Below, piece after piece: positions 46,851 through 55,944 of a stretch of 64,000 nt of DNA (its first letter is position 1; each line of letters starts with the position of its first letter). The translations under genes and the position numbers were made by a program. The DNA is from JAAXGI01 sp965206975. Lineage in GTDB: Bacteria; Gemmatimonadota; Gemmatimonadetes; Longimicrobiales; Gaopeijiaceae. Below the pieces are notes generated by a model, which had not been told where the DNA came from, did not search any database, and saw only the letters and a program-made list of their open reading frames with translations. The DNA lies in contig OZ242253.1 of NCBI GenBank assembly GCA_965206975.1, positions 1,302,001 through 1,366,000 of the forward strand, in the 5' to 3' direction.

Positions 46851-48452
46851 ATGACCCTCCGTACGCTCATCCCCTCAGGGTTTCCACGCACGTACGCCGC
46901 ACAACGTGAACAGGTCCTCGGAACGTCGCTAGAACTCCGGTGGGTCTCCACAGCGTGGAGGGCGGGTCCGCTCAGAACCAAGATCGAGCGGGAGACGCTC
47001 GCAGAAATCCGTCGGCTCGATGAGGTGTTCAGCACCTTCCGGCCCGACAGCGAGTTTTCGCGGTGGATGGCCACTCGGGGGAGCGATATCGAGGTCTCGT
47101 CTGAACTTGCCCAGATTCTCGAATGGGCGGCGTGGTGGCGGGGAAAGACTTTGGGGGCCTTCGATCCGGTTTGTGCGGAGCGGACCCGGCTCTGGAAAGC
47201 AGGGAAGCGGCTAGACGACCCCGACTCGCCACCCGGGCAGGCAGGTGTCCGACCGCTCTGGGAGCTGTCCCGGCCCCCGGGAGGAGGGCCTCCGGTGGCC
47301 AGGAAGCTGACGTCCGCTGCGCTCAGCCTGGACGCGATCGCCAAGGGATACATCGTGGACCAGGCGTGCTACAGAGCCGTTCGGTCGGCCTGCGCCGCGC
47401 GTACCTCCGACGTGTTGATCAACCTCGGCGGAGACATTCGCCACATCGGAGCCAACCGCGCCGTGGTCGGGGTCACGGACCCCAGGTCCGACGCGGAGAA
47501 CACGCGCCGATTCGAACACGTGGGTATCTGCAATCAGGGCTTGGCGACCAGCGGAGGCTATCGCCGGAGGGTAAGCAACGGTGTCGAGTGGCGGTCGCAT
47601 CTGGTCGATCCGCGGGACGGGCGCCCTGCAGAGCACATCCTGAGCGCCTCCGTGATCGCCCCGACTACTGCAACAGCGGATGTCCTGGCTACGGCCTTCA
47701 GCATCTTGGAGCCTCGCCAGAGCTTGGCGATTGCCGATTCGATCTTCGGCGTCGGCTGCCTTCTTCTTCAGGCAGGCGGTGTCCGGACCGCAAACGCGTA
47801 TTGGGACCGGCACGTGATCACGGGGCAGGCCGAACGCCCCATCTCGAGGAGACGGATGGTGGCCGCTGGGCTTGCCTTGAGTCTCGGCTGGGGGGCAAGC
47901 CCGCAGAGGGGTAGAGCGCGCGAGACCGCAGGCTTGGCACGGCGGCCTTCGGCCCGAGACGCGGACGGGACGCGCACACAGCTGCCATGGGATGAGCGTT
48001 TCGAGTTGGCGATCACCTTCACCATTGGCGACCCGAGGGGAGGAATGCGGGCACGAAGACCGTACGTGGTCGTGTACATCGACGATGCGGAGGCGAATCC
48101 CGTGCGTACCGTGAGCCTATGGGCACAAGATGCCTCGTGGGTTCGGGACCTTCGGCGGTGGTACCGGGGGGACCGTGCACGGGCGGCGGTGCAGGGAACC
48201 AGCCTCTTGTCGACCGTGACGAGCCCGACCCGAAACCCAGGACGTTACACGGTCATCTGGGACGGACGTGACGACATGGGCGAGTTGGTTTCGCAAGGCG
48301 AGCACTTCGTTTGCCTGGAGACGATACGGCAAGGAAGCAGTGACTACTTTACGAGACAGCCCTTCACCTTGGGATCCACACCTTTCGTGGCGCAGATGGA
48401 GCCGTACGGGACGTTTCAGGACATCGAGCTCGAGTTCAGAGAGCGGAACTGA
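46851..48452 (+). CDS. ApbE-type FAD:protein FMN transferase fused to DUF2271
   Basis: 533 residues. The ApbE domain (about 20-325) has LDEVFSTFRPDSEFSR, LSLDAIAKGYIVD, DVLINLGGDIRHIG, SHLVDPRDGRP and ATADVLATAFSIL. It attaches FMN to Thr or Ser of partner proteins. Residues 331-350 read ISRRRMVAAGLALSLGWGAS, a Tat-signal-like or signal-anchor segment in mid-protein, and from about 385 a DUF2271 domain follows (FELAITFTIGDPRGGM, VVVYIDDAE, YTVIWDGRDDMG). DUF2271 proteins usually begin with their own signal. The start ATG at 46851 lacks a good site; an internal ATG at 47856, preceded by GAGGAG, could give a separate DUF2271 product. Coupled to the next gene (3 bases apart). Confidence 0.8.
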   Translation: MTLRTLIPSGFPRTYAAQREQVLGTSLELRWVSTAWRAGPLRTKIERETLAEIRRLDEVFSTFRPDSEFSRWMATRGSDIEVSSELAQILEWAAWWRGKTLGAFDPVCAERTRLWKAGKRLDDPDSPPGQAGVRPLWELSRPPGGGPPVARKLTSAALSLDAIAKGYIVDQACYRAVRSACAARTSDVLINLGGDIRHIGANRAVVGVTDPRSDAENTRRFEHVGICNQGLATSGGYRRRVSNGVEWRSHLVDPRDGRPAEHILSASVIAPTTATADVLATAFSILEPRQSLAIADSIFGVGCLLLQAGGVRTANAYWDRHVITGQAERPISRRRMVAAGLALSLGWGASPQRGRARETAGLARRPSARDADGTRTQLPWDERFELAITFTIGDPRGGMRARRPYVVVYIDDAEANPVRTVSLWAQDASWVRDLRRWYRGDRARAAVQGTSLLSTVTSPTRNPGRYTVIWDGRDDMGELVSQGEHFVCLETIRQGSSDYFTRQPFTLGSTPFVAQMEPYGTFQDIELEFRERN

Positions 48453-48455
48453 CCC

Positions 48456-49085
48456 ATGGAAATCCAGCCTAAGGCCCCGGCAAGGAGGCGGGGAAGAAGG
48501 CGGCTGAAGGGCCGGATCTATGCGACGTTGCGCTGGCTCCACGTGTACATCTCGATGTTGAGCTTCCTAGCGATCCTCTTTTTCGCCATCACGGGCGTCA
48601 CTCTGAATCACCCCGAGTGGACCCTTGGAGCGGCCGAGACCCTTGAGGAGCAGACGGGAGAGTTGTCCCCCCTCTGGCTGAGTGGCGACGAGAAGGAGTG
48701 GCTACGCGTGGCCGAGCACTTTCGCTCCGAACACGGTGTGCGCGGTGCCGTAGCGGACTATCGCGTGGACGAGTTCGAGGGATCGATTGCCTTCCGGGCA
48801 CCGGGGTACTTCGCGGATGCCTTCATCGACCCGGAGACGGGTCGCTACGACCTCACGATCGTTCAGTTGGGCGCGGTCGGGGTGTTGAACGAACTGCACC
48901 GGGGGACCGAGGCTGACGGACTTTGGCGCTGGGTCATCGACATTTCCGGCGCTCTCCTGACGCTGCTCGCGCTCTCCGGTCTGGGGATCTTGGTCTTTCT
49001 GAAACGATTCCGAACAATGGGCCTCCTGGTCATGGTGGGAGGATGCGCCCTCGTCCTTCTCGCGGTCTATCGGCTGACGACCTGA
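48456..49085 (+). CDS. PepSY-associated transmembrane protein
   Basis: 209 residues. The N-terminal basic segment is followed by a membrane helix (YISMLSFLAILFFAITGVTL) with the PepSY-TM-type LNHPEW motif, then an extracytoplasmic domain with a YFADAFIDPETGRYDLTI block, and two C-terminal helices (ISGALLTLLALSGLGILVFL and MGLLVMVGGCALVLLAVY). Such proteins are usually encoded with DUF2271 and ApbE proteins and are thought to form a flavin-linked electron-transfer or iron-reduction unit at the membrane. The start lies three bases after the fusion gene's stop, so co-translation is likely. Confidence 0.85.
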   Translation: MEIQPKAPARRRGRRRLKGRIYATLRWLHVYISMLSFLAILFFAITGVTLNHPEWTLGAAETLEEQTGELSPLWLSGDEKEWLRVAEHFRSEHGVRGAVADYRVDEFEGSIAFRAPGYFADAFIDPETGRYDLTIVQLGAVGVLNELHRGTEADGLWRWVIDISGALLTLLALSGLGILVFLKRFRTMGLLVMVGGCALVLLAVYRLTT

Positions 49086-49508
49086 GACCACGGAAGTCTC
49101 CCTGGCCTACCCGGCCTGCCCGATCTGGTACGCACGGGTGAGCCCAATGGGCGCATAAGCGGCCGCGATGCCTAGCTCAGGAGGGCGTCCGCGCTCGCCG
49201 ACGAGGCGGTTATCAGCTGCGCGGGCGTTTCGCAGGACGAACACGCGTCTCGCCGGGAGGAGGCGGTTCCACGGATGAAGTCGTGGAGGACGCTCGCCGC
49301 GACCGTTCGCGCCACGACGATTGGCCGGGACCATCAGCTTTCCGTTCAAGTAATCCCAGCTCGCCGGGGAGAGCGTCTCCCGCTAGCGTTGGGAAGCACG
49401 GAACGGATGGCGGGTGCCGATGCAGCCGGCGGGACTTCTAGGGTCCACCGCCGGATCGTGCGTCCATGACGCGGCGGCACCAACAACCTGACCCACAGGA
49501 CGGGTGGC
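49086..49508. other. Intergenic, no gene seen
   Basis: 423 bases between the PepSY gene and an alpha/beta hydrolase. A minus frame (49107-49349) has mixed protein-like character (PPELGIAAAYAPIGLTRAY) but no start or recognised family. Confidence 0.3.
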
Positions 49509-50201
49509 ATGGACCCCCGAGATCGGACAGCAGGGCTGCCGAGGGTGGCGCATAGTCTTTGGATTCCGGCCTCACATGGTCACTTGGAAGGCCGTTTTCA
49601 GCCCTCCGCCGGGCTGGACCGTGGCGTGGCGATCGTCTGTCACCCTCATCCGAAGCATGGTGGGACGATGCATATAAAGGCCGTCTTCCGGGCGGCCCGA
49701 GCTCTATCCCAAGTGGGTTTCGATACGCTTCGGTTCAACTTCCGGGGGGTCGGTACGAGCACGGGCTCCTATGGGGGTGGGGAAGGGGCGCGAGAGGACC
49801 TGCGCACGGTTCTGGACTGGATCGAGGAGCGTCACCCCACCACGCCGATCCTCCTCGGCGGATTCTCCTTTGGGGCCAGGATCAGCCTCGACGTAGGGAT
49901 CGCCGACGGTAGAGCCAGCGCCCTCTTCGGCCTGGGCCTTCCGCTGACGATGTACGACTTCAGCTTCCTGAACGGGCTCGAAAAGCCCCTCCTACTCGTG
50001 CAAGGGGAACTCGACGAATTTGGAGGGAGCGATTCGCTGGCCGACATTGCTCGACACTTGGCGGGGCCCATAACGGTTCAAGGCATTCAGGGGGCCGATC
50101 ATTTCTTCAATGATCGTTTCGAGGAACTCCAGGCAGTCATGCGGGAGTATTTCTCCGAGGGTCCCGGCGCAGCCCCGTTTGCGGCGACAGCGGTGAGGTG
50201 A
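49509..50201 (+). CDS. Alpha/beta hydrolase (COG2945-like)
   Basis: 230 residues. IVCHPHPKHGGTMHIK opens the fold, RFNFRGVGTSTGSYGGGEGAREDL follows, and the nucleophile elbow GGFSFGA has Ser120. LLVQGELDEFG carries the probable Asp and GADHFF the His of the triad. The CHPHPxHGGTM pattern is that of cytosolic dienelactone-hydrolase-related proteins of unknown substrate. It starts a run of four plus-strand genes ending at 51969. Confidence 0.85.
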   Translation: MDPRDRTAGLPRVAHSLWIPASHGHLEGRFQPSAGLDRGVAIVCHPHPKHGGTMHIKAVFRAARALSQVGFDTLRFNFRGVGTSTGSYGGGEGAREDLRTVLDWIEERHPTTPILLGGFSFGARISLDVGIADGRASALFGLGLPLTMYDFSFLNGLEKPLLLVQGELDEFGGSDSLADIARHLAGPITVQGIQGADHFFNDRFEELQAVMREYFSEGPGAAPFAATAVR

Positions 50202-50217
50202 AGTCAGGGAGGGGACC

Positions 50218-50499
50218 GTGAGAGACCGGACGAAGGTGCTCGCGAGTCTTGAGGCAACCTACCGGGAAGCCTTCGAGCGAGCGAAGGAGAGGGGCAACCG
50301 GGACGAGATGTCCCGTCTCGACCTGGACTTCCAGCGAGATCAGCTTCAGCTGGAAGTGCTCTTGGACATCCGGGATCTGGTGTCGCTCGAGCGCGAGACC
50401 TCGTCGAAGCCAATCAAGGAGGACAGGTCGTTGATCGACGAAGGATCCGCGCTCATCGAGAAGGCAGGTGCGCTTCGGCGGATGACGAGGCTCCGCTGA
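50218..50499 (+). CDS. Small charged coiled-coil protein, unknown function
   Basis: 93 residues from a GTG that follows GGGAGGGG, a strong site. Alternating acidic and basic residues (LEATYREAFERAKERGNRDE, LDLDFQRDQLQLEVLLDIRD) predict an extended helix or coiled coil. No family recognised. It sits 16 bases after the alpha/beta hydrolase and 58 before the adenosyltransferase gene, suggesting one transcript. Confidence 0.65.
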   Translation: MRDRTKVLASLEATYREAFERAKERGNRDEMSRLDLDFQRDQLQLEVLLDIRDLVSLERETSSKPIKEDRSLIDEGSALIEKAGALRRMTRLR

Positions 50500-50557
50500 T
50501 GCGCCCATCGCACGGGGCGGGCGACCCTGCGCCAGCTCTTCGCCATCCGGACGCCGG

Positions 50558-51118
50558 TTGAAGATCTATACCCGGACCGGCGATGCGGGCGAGACCGGAC
50601 TGCTTGGTGGTGGGCGGGTCGGCAAGGCGGACCCAAGCGTCGAGGCGTTAGGGGCGATCGATGAGCTGAACGCCGCGATTGGGCGTGCGCTCGGGGAGCT
50701 TGAGAGGGAGCAGTCGGCGGTGCGGCTCGCCCTGATTCAGCACGACCTCTTCGTCCTCGGCTCGCACATGGCCTGTACGTCCCGGCTCTCCGGGAGCGGG
50801 CGAGCCCGCCTCCCCGCCCTCCCGAGCTCGCGGCCGGCGGAGATGGAAGGATGGATCGACGAGGCGGAAGCGGGACTTCCCCCCCTTCGAGCCTTCATCC
50901 TGCCCGGGGGGAGCCCGGCGGCCCGCGAGCTCCATCTCTCCCGCACCGTGTGCCGGAGGGCGGAACGGCGAGTCGTTGCACTTGGGGACGGGGGGGCGGA
51001 GGTCAGCTTTGCGGTGCGGTACTTGAACCGGCTCTCGGATTTCCTGTTCGTCCTCGCGAGGTCCGAGAACCAGGCGGCAGGGATCGAAGACATTCCCTGG
51101 AGGGGTGAGCCCGCATGA
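50558..51118 (+). CDS. PduO-type cob(I)alamin adenosyltransferase
   Basis: 186 residues from a TTG (MKIYTRTGDAGETGLLGGGR), the family's standard N-terminus. ATP-binding segment: TRTGDAGETGL. Later blocks are VEALGAIDELNAAIGRAL and SRTVCRRAERRVVAL, with RYLNRLSDFLFVLAR at the C-terminus. It makes adenosylcobalamin from cob(I)alamin and ATP. No B12-dependent enzyme is in the window. The stop overlaps the next gene's start (ATGA). Confidence 0.9.
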   Translation: MKIYTRTGDAGETGLLGGGRVGKADPSVEALGAIDELNAAIGRALGELEREQSAVRLALIQHDLFVLGSHMACTSRLSGSGRARLPALPSSRPAEMEGWIDEAEAGLPPLRAFILPGGSPAARELHLSRTVCRRAERRVVALGDGGAEVSFAVRYLNRLSDFLFVLARSENQAAGIEDIPWRGEPA

Positions 51119-51969
51119 TCGAGAGGCCATTTGCCATCGAGCTTTCCGACGGAGAGACGCTCCATGGGGAGGTCCGTTCTCCGGAGGGAGAGCCGCCCTC
51201 CAGCGCCGTGGTAGTGGTGCACGGCTTCAAGGGGTTCAAGGACTGGGGTTTCTTCCCGCACCTCTGCGAATGCCTGACCCGGGACGGCCATGCCGTCGTT
51301 TCGTTCAACTTCTCGCTGAACGGGATCGGAGACGATCCCACGGCTTTCACCGACCTCGAGGCCTTCGGGCGGAATACCCTGACCCGCGAGGTGGGGGAGA
51401 TCCTTCGGGTCCTTCGCGAAGTCCAGGAAGGCGGGATCATTCCCGTTCCGCCGACCCGGGTGGGGCTCCTCGGTCATTCGCGGGGAGGCGGAGGCGCGAT
51501 CGTGGCAGCACGTGACGCCGACATGGTCCACGCGCTGGTCACGTGGGCTGCGCTCGCCGCCTTCGACCGCTTCAGTCCGGCGGTGAAGGAGGAGTGGCGC
51601 CGGGACGGGCGCATCTATGTGGAGAATGCAAGAACCGGCCAGGAGATGCCGCTCGATCTGAGCCTCCTCGAGGACTACGAGGCAAACCGGGAGCGCCTCA
51701 ATATCGAGGCGGCAGCCGGCGCGATCACAGGGGTCCCGTGGCTGATCGTTCACGGGGAGGAAGACCGGTCCGTCCCGGTCGAGGATGCCCGTCGGCTTGC
51801 TGCCGCGAGTCCGCACGCGGCCCTGGAGCTGATCCCCGAGGCCGGGCACACCTTCGAGACCGGGCATCCTTTTCAGGGGTCGACCCCCGCCCTTGAACGC
51901 GCGATACGCGAGACGCGCGAGCACCTTCTCCGCTATCTCTGTCCAGAGCCGAAGGCACCGGACGACTGA
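51115..51969 (+). CDS. Alpha/beta hydrolase, dienelactone hydrolase-related
   Basis: 284 residues. VVVVHGFKGFKDWGFFPHL is the oxyanion strand-loop, GLLGHSRGGG contains nucleophile Ser122, WLIVHGEEDRSVP the Asp and EAGHTFETGHPF the His. The start codon overlaps the adenosyltransferase stop by four bases, so the two are co-translated. Despite the coupling, no B12-related role is evident; the substrate is unknown. Confidence 0.85.
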   Translation: MIERPFAIELSDGETLHGEVRSPEGEPPSSAVVVVHGFKGFKDWGFFPHLCECLTRDGHAVVSFNFSLNGIGDDPTAFTDLEAFGRNTLTREVGEILRVLREVQEGGIIPVPPTRVGLLGHSRGGGGAIVAARDADMVHALVTWAALAAFDRFSPAVKEEWRRDGRIYVENARTGQEMPLDLSLLEDYEANRERLNIEAAAGAITGVPWLIVHGEEDRSVPVEDARRLAAASPHAALELIPEAGHTFETGHPFQGSTPALERAIRETREHLLRYLCPEPKAPDD

Positions 51970-52033
51970 GGCCCCGGAGTGGCCACACCTTTGCTGGCAG
52001 CCGCGCCGGGGCGTTGAGGGAGCCGCCGGAGAG

Positions 52034-52417
52034 CTACCCCGCTGGCCCGGTTGCGTCGGGCGCTGCGCCACTCTCGCTGCCCGGGCTCGGCTCCCCGGAG
52101 GCGGAGGGTGGATCCGACTCCGCTTCGCGCCCTCGGTCCCAAGCCGTCCGCACATCGGCGCAGATTTTCTGCGCCCCCGCCTTCACCTCCTCCCACCCAT
52201 CTTGAGAGGCGGCCTTCAGCTCTTGGATCCGCACGCGCGCTTCGGCCAGCTTCAGCTTCAGCGCGGAGTCGTCGGAGAGGACTCCGGCCCGAAAGTCCGC
52301 CTCCGCGTCCCGCGCCCAGTCGGCGAGTTCATCAATTCGCGCCTCGAGCTCCCTGAGCTTCGCTCGGACGCGCTCCTTGTACTCGTCTTTCCGGTTCTTC
52401 CCTTTGCCCTCTTCCAT
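52034..52417 (-). CDS. Hypothetical coiled-coil protein
   Basis: 127 residues. N-terminal Lys/Arg/Glu-rich helix (KDEYKERVRAKLRELEARID), a second amphipathic helix around ELKAASQDGWEEVKAG, and a Ser/Pro/Gly-rich acidic tail. It recalls sll1863-type stress-response helical proteins, but the match is only in character. It is co-directional with the bacilliredoxin gene 46 bases upstream. Confidence 0.6.
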   Translation of the reverse strand: MEEGKGKNRKDEYKERVRAKLRELEARIDELADWARDAEADFRAGVLSDDSALKLKLAEARVRIQELKAASQDGWEEVKAGAQKICADVRTAWDRGREAESDPPSASGEPSPGSESGAAPDATGPAG

Positions 52418-52463
52418 CGTCGCCTCGCTGACCGGTGTCGAACGGTCCGGAGTGCTCCTCAGG

Positions 52464-52886
52464 CTAGCAGTGCGCCTCGTATACCTTCTTCAGCACCGAG
52501 GCGATCATCTCCGGGTGATGGCCCTCGATCTGGTGCCGCTCGAGCATCCAAACGACCTCACCCTCGTGGAGGAGCGCGACGGCGGGCGAGGAGGGCCGGT
52601 AGCCCGGGAAGTACTCGCGCGCCCGCGCCGTTGCCTCGATGTCCTGGCCGGCGAAAACGGTGGTGAGCAGCGCGGGCCGAGGACTCTCCTCGTCCCCGAG
52701 AGACAGGGCGACGGCCGGGCGCATCCCGCCTGCGGCGCACCCGCACACCGAGTTGACGACCACGAGGACGGGATCCGGGGTATCCGCGAGTGCCCCGTCG
52801 ACCTCGTCAGCGGACCGAAGCTCCTGAAAGCCGATTCGAACGAGGTCCTCCCGCATCGGAGCGACCAACATCTCTGGGTATGGCAT
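52464..52886 (-). CDS. BrxA/BrxB-type bacilliredoxin
   Basis: 140 residues; family full-length. The active site is C48-G-C50 (VNSVCGCAAGGMRP), as in BrxA/B proteins that remove low-molecular-weight thiols from oxidised proteins. The N-terminus MPYPEMLVAPMREDLV is the usual start. It implies a bacillithiol-like thiol system, which fits several non-Firmicute phyla, although no biosynthetic genes (bshABC) are in the window. Confidence 0.9.
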   Translation of the reverse strand: MPYPEMLVAPMREDLVRIGFQELRSADEVDGALADTPDPVLVVVNSVCGCAAGGMRPAVALSLGDEESPRPALLTTVFAGQDIEATARAREYFPGYRPSSPAVALLHEGEVVWMLERHQIEGHHPEMIASVLKKVYEAHC

Positions 52887-53093
52887 CTTGCCTCCGTGTC
52901 TGACACATGTTGGATCGCCGGCACGTCCCGCTCTGGGCAGGCGGCGATTCGTTTGCCGGGGCTCAAGGTGCTAGCCCCATGAATCGTCCATACCCCCGGA
53001 ACGCGTCCATGTGCGCCCGAGGGGCGCCTTGCAGAAGGCTCGCCCCGAAGGCGATCTTCCCCAAGCTTGGTATACGAGCGCCTTCGGCCCGCT

Positions 53094-54059
53094 ATGAAGA
53101 CGAATCCCGAGAAGAAACGCAGGAAGCGTAGCCTTGCCCGGTGGCTGAGGCTTGCGGTGCTTACGCCCGTGATCTCCTCGGCGTGCGTGGTCAGCTGTGC
53201 ACCCGACGTTCTTCCCGATGCGCGTGCGGGGCTCGGCCGGCCGGCGGAGACGGAGGAAGACTGGGCCATCGCCCGGAGCACCCTCGCCTGGGCGCTGGAG
53301 GAGGGGCTTCATGAGCGGCCGATCGGCGAAACCGTGACCGCGATCGCGCACTCCTTCGTCGGGGTCCCCTATGAGCCGGGGACGCTAGAGCTCGCGGGGC
53401 CTGAGCAGCTCGTGGTGAACCTCCGCGCCTTCGACTGCGTCACGCTCGTCGAGCACGTGCTGGTCCTCGCCCGCCTTACCTTGGCGAGCGACCCGGACCT
53501 CCTCGAGAGCGAGGTGACGTTTCGCGAGCGCTACCGCGACGAGCTCCGCCGCCTCCGGTACCGTGGCGGGATCCTCGCGGGGTATCCGAGCCGGCTTCAC
53601 TACTTCTCCGAGTGGATCCGCGACGCGGAGGCGAAGGGCGTCGTTCGGTCCCTGGCGCGCGATCTGGGGGGGATCCTGGACCCACGGCCGGTCCACTTCA
53701 TGACCGAGAACCCGGACGCCTACCGGCAACTCGGCGAGGACGGGAACGTCCTCCCCGCGATTCGGGAGATGGAGGAGGATCTCACGGCTCAGCCCCGATA
53801 CTATATCCCGGAGTCCCAGATCGAGCCTCGCGAGGAGGGGATCGAGAACGGTGACGTGATCGCGGCGGTGAGCGCCCTGGACGGTCTCGACATCGCGCAC
53901 ACGGGGATCGCCGTCTGGAGAGGGGACCGGCTGCACCTCCTCCACGCCCCCTTGGTGGGCGATTCGGTCGAGATCTCGGAACGGCCGTTGGCCGAGCGCA
54001 TCCAGGGCTTCTCGAGCCAGATGGGAATCATGGTCGCTCGTCCGCTCGCCCCCGAATGA
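53094..54059 (+). CDS. DUF1460 peptidoglycan-type amidase/peptidase
   Basis: 321 residues from the ATG giving MKTNPEKKRRKRSLARWLRL, a basic N-terminus with a hydrophobic helix; a cysteine at about 31-35 (SACVVSC) might serve as a lipobox but fits poorly. The NlpC/P60-like DUF1460 domain shows FVGVPYEPGTLE, nucleophile Cys115 in RAFDCVTLVEHVL, and later HTGIAVWRGDRLHLLHAP with the catalytic His. Related enzymes cleave N-acetylmuramoyl-alanine or stem-peptide bonds, so a periplasmic cell-wall role is likely. An in-frame TTG nine codons upstream is a less likely start. Confidence 0.8.
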   Translation: MKTNPEKKRRKRSLARWLRLAVLTPVISSACVVSCAPDVLPDARAGLGRPAETEEDWAIARSTLAWALEEGLHERPIGETVTAIAHSFVGVPYEPGTLELAGPEQLVVNLRAFDCVTLVEHVLVLARLTLASDPDLLESEVTFRERYRDELRRLRYRGGILAGYPSRLHYFSEWIRDAEAKGVVRSLARDLGGILDPRPVHFMTENPDAYRQLGEDGNVLPAIREMEEDLTAQPRYYIPESQIEPREEGIENGDVIAAVSALDGLDIAHTGIAVWRGDRLHLLHAPLVGDSVEISERPLAERIQGFSSQMGIMVARPLAPE

Positions 54060-54151
54060 GCGGCTGCATCCGCTCCGGTGGCGCAGCCTGCGCCTGGAGG
54101 CGGTCGGTCGCGCCGCTCCCTTGCCCCGCCCCCCGAAGCGGAGGATCCTAA

Positions 54152-54667
54152 GTGAGCGGCCCCGGTCCTCCCCACTCCCCCTCAGTGTCCCGTTCCTTCG
54201 TTTCCGAGCTCCTCATGCCCCAGCATGTGAATAACCTCGGAAACGTCTTTGGGGGCGTCGTCCTCTCGATGGTGGACCGGGCGGCGGCGGTTGCCGCGAT
54301 GCGCCACTCCGGGCGTCCGTGCGTGACCGTCGCGATCGATCGGGTGGACTTTCGCGAGCCGGTCTACTCGGGCGAGCTCGTCACCTGCTCCGCTCAGGTG
54401 AACTACGTGGGCCGGACCTCGATGGAGGTCGGCGTCCACGTAGAGGCGGAGAACCTCCTCACCGGCACGCGTCGGCACACGAACACCTGCTACCTCACCT
54501 TCGTCGCGATCGACGAGCGGGGCGAGCCCGTGCCGGTCCCGCCGCTCGAACTCGAGACGGATGCGGAGCGGCAGCGGTTCCGCGAGGGAGAGAGGCGCCG
54601 GGACGTCCGGATCGCGCTCGAGAGGGAGCTGCGGGGTGCCGGGACGGATGATTCCCCCGGCAAGTGA
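54152..54667 (+). CDS. Hotdog-fold acyl-CoA thioesterase
   Basis: 171 residues from a GTG seven bases after GGAGG. The YciA/BFIT-type acyl-CoA hydrolase features are present: MPQHVNNLGNVFGGVVLSMVDRAAAVAAMRH with the central helix, VAIDRVDFREPVYSGELVTC, NYVGRTSMEVGVHVEAENL and THTCYLTF-like HTNTCYLTFVAID. It releases free acids from acyl-CoA in the cytoplasm. It converges on the thiolase gene two bases away, giving a small acyl-CoA neighbourhood. Confidence 0.88.
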   Translation: MSGPGPPHSPSVSRSFVSELLMPQHVNNLGNVFGGVVLSMVDRAAAVAAMRHSGRPCVTVAIDRVDFREPVYSGELVTCSAQVNYVGRTSMEVGVHVEAENLLTGTRRHTNTCYLTFVAIDERGEPVPVPPLELETDAERQRFREGERRRDVRIALERELRGAGTDDSPGK

Positions 54668-54669
54668 GG

Positions 54670-55944
54670 TCAGGCGCGCTCGAGAACCATCGCGAACCCC
54701 ATCCCCCCGGCCGCGCACACCGTGAGAAGGCCGAAGTGGCCGTCCCGGCGTCGAAGCTCGTTTGCGAGGGTCAGCGTGATCCTGGCCCCGGTCGCGCCGA
54801 AGGGGTGACCGAGGGCGATCGAGCCCCCCATCACGTTGATCTGGTCCTCCGGGGGGTGCCCGACGGCCCGGCTCCGCCCCAGCTCCTTCCTCGCGAACGC
54901 CTCCGAATCGAGTGCCTGCAGGTTCGAGAGGACCTGCGCCGAGAAGGCCTCGTGCATCTCCATCAAGTCGATCTCGCCCATCGTGAGATTCGCCCGGTCG
55001 AGAGCCACTGGGACGGCGTAGGCCGGTCCCTGGAGGAGCTGCCCCCCGGGGTCGAGTGCCGAGACCGCGCAGCTCCGGATCCACGCTAGGGGCCGGACGC
55101 CGTACTCCTCGAGCGCGTTCTCCGACATGAGCACCACCGCAGCGGCACCGTCGGTGAGCGGGGACGAATTCGCGGCAGTGACGGATCCGTGCCTCCGGTC
55201 GAAGACGGGGCTCAGCTTCGCCATCGCCTCGAGGCTTGTGGCAGGGCGGATCCCGGTGTCCCGCTCGACGACTCGCTCATAGGACGGGGGGAGGTAGACG
55301 GCCGCGATCTCGGCCGCGAGACGCCCGTCCTCCGTCCCCGAAGCGGCGAGCCGGTGGGACCGGCTCGCCCATGCGTCCTGTGCCTCGCGTGTGATCCCGT
55401 TCTCCTTCGCCATCCGCTCCGCCGCCTCGCCCATCGTCTCGCCCGTCGTGGGTTCGGCGATCTGTGGGTGGACGGGGAGAAGGTCCCGCGGTCGCATCCG
55501 GGAGAAGACGCCGAGGCGATCCTTGAGCGACTTGGCCTTCGAAGACTCGACGAGGATGCGCGCGAGCCGGTCGGACACTGTGATGGGAATGTGCGTCAGC
55601 GACTCGGCGCCCCCGGCCACGACGACGTCCGCCTGCCCCGCATCGATGAGGTTGGCGCCGTCCGCGATCGCTTGGTTCGCGGATGCGCAGGCCCGGGAGA
55701 CCGTGTGCGCGGGGACCTCCTTCGGTAGGATGCCGAGCCCCACCTCGCGCGCGATGTTCGGGGCCTGAGGGTCGTGGACGACGGTCCCGAACACGAGTTG
55801 ATCGACGGCTTCGCCCGGAAGCTCCGCACGGGCGAGCGCCTCCCCGACCGCAATCTTCCCGAGATCGATCGCACTCAGATCCCGAAAGTCGCTACCCGCC
55901 TTGGTGAAGGGCGTCCTGCATCCGGTCACGACCGCGGCTCTCAT
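54670..55944 (-). CDS. Acetyl-CoA acyltransferase (thiolase)
   Basis: 424 residues; GGGAGGGAG precedes the ATG. All thiolase active-site elements are in place: nucleophile Cys86 in SRACASANQA, His331 in MEMHEAF, His380 in GGSIALGHPFGATGAR and Cys410 in TVCAAGGMG. The loop between 115 and 250 (with LLPVHPQIAEPTTGETMG) resembles FadI-type trifunctional-associated thiolases, which act on longer 3-ketoacyl-CoA. The matching FadJ-type partner is not in the window. Start overlaps nothing; the gene is divergent from the alcohol dehydrogenase. Confidence 0.92.
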   Translation of the reverse strand: MRAAVVTGCRTPFTKAGSDFRDLSAIDLGKIAVGEALARAELPGEAVDQLVFGTVVHDPQAPNIAREVGLGILPKEVPAHTVSRACASANQAIADGANLIDAGQADVVVAGGAESLTHIPITVSDRLARILVESSKAKSLKDRLGVFSRMRPRDLLPVHPQIAEPTTGETMGEAAERMAKENGITREAQDAWASRSHRLAASGTEDGRLAAEIAAVYLPPSYERVVERDTGIRPATSLEAMAKLSPVFDRRHGSVTAANSSPLTDGAAAVVLMSENALEEYGVRPLAWIRSCAVSALDPGGQLLQGPAYAVPVALDRANLTMGEIDLMEMHEAFSAQVLSNLQALDSEAFARKELGRSRAVGHPPEDQINVMGGSIALGHPFGATGARITLTLANELRRRDGHFGLLTVCAAGGMGFAMVLERA

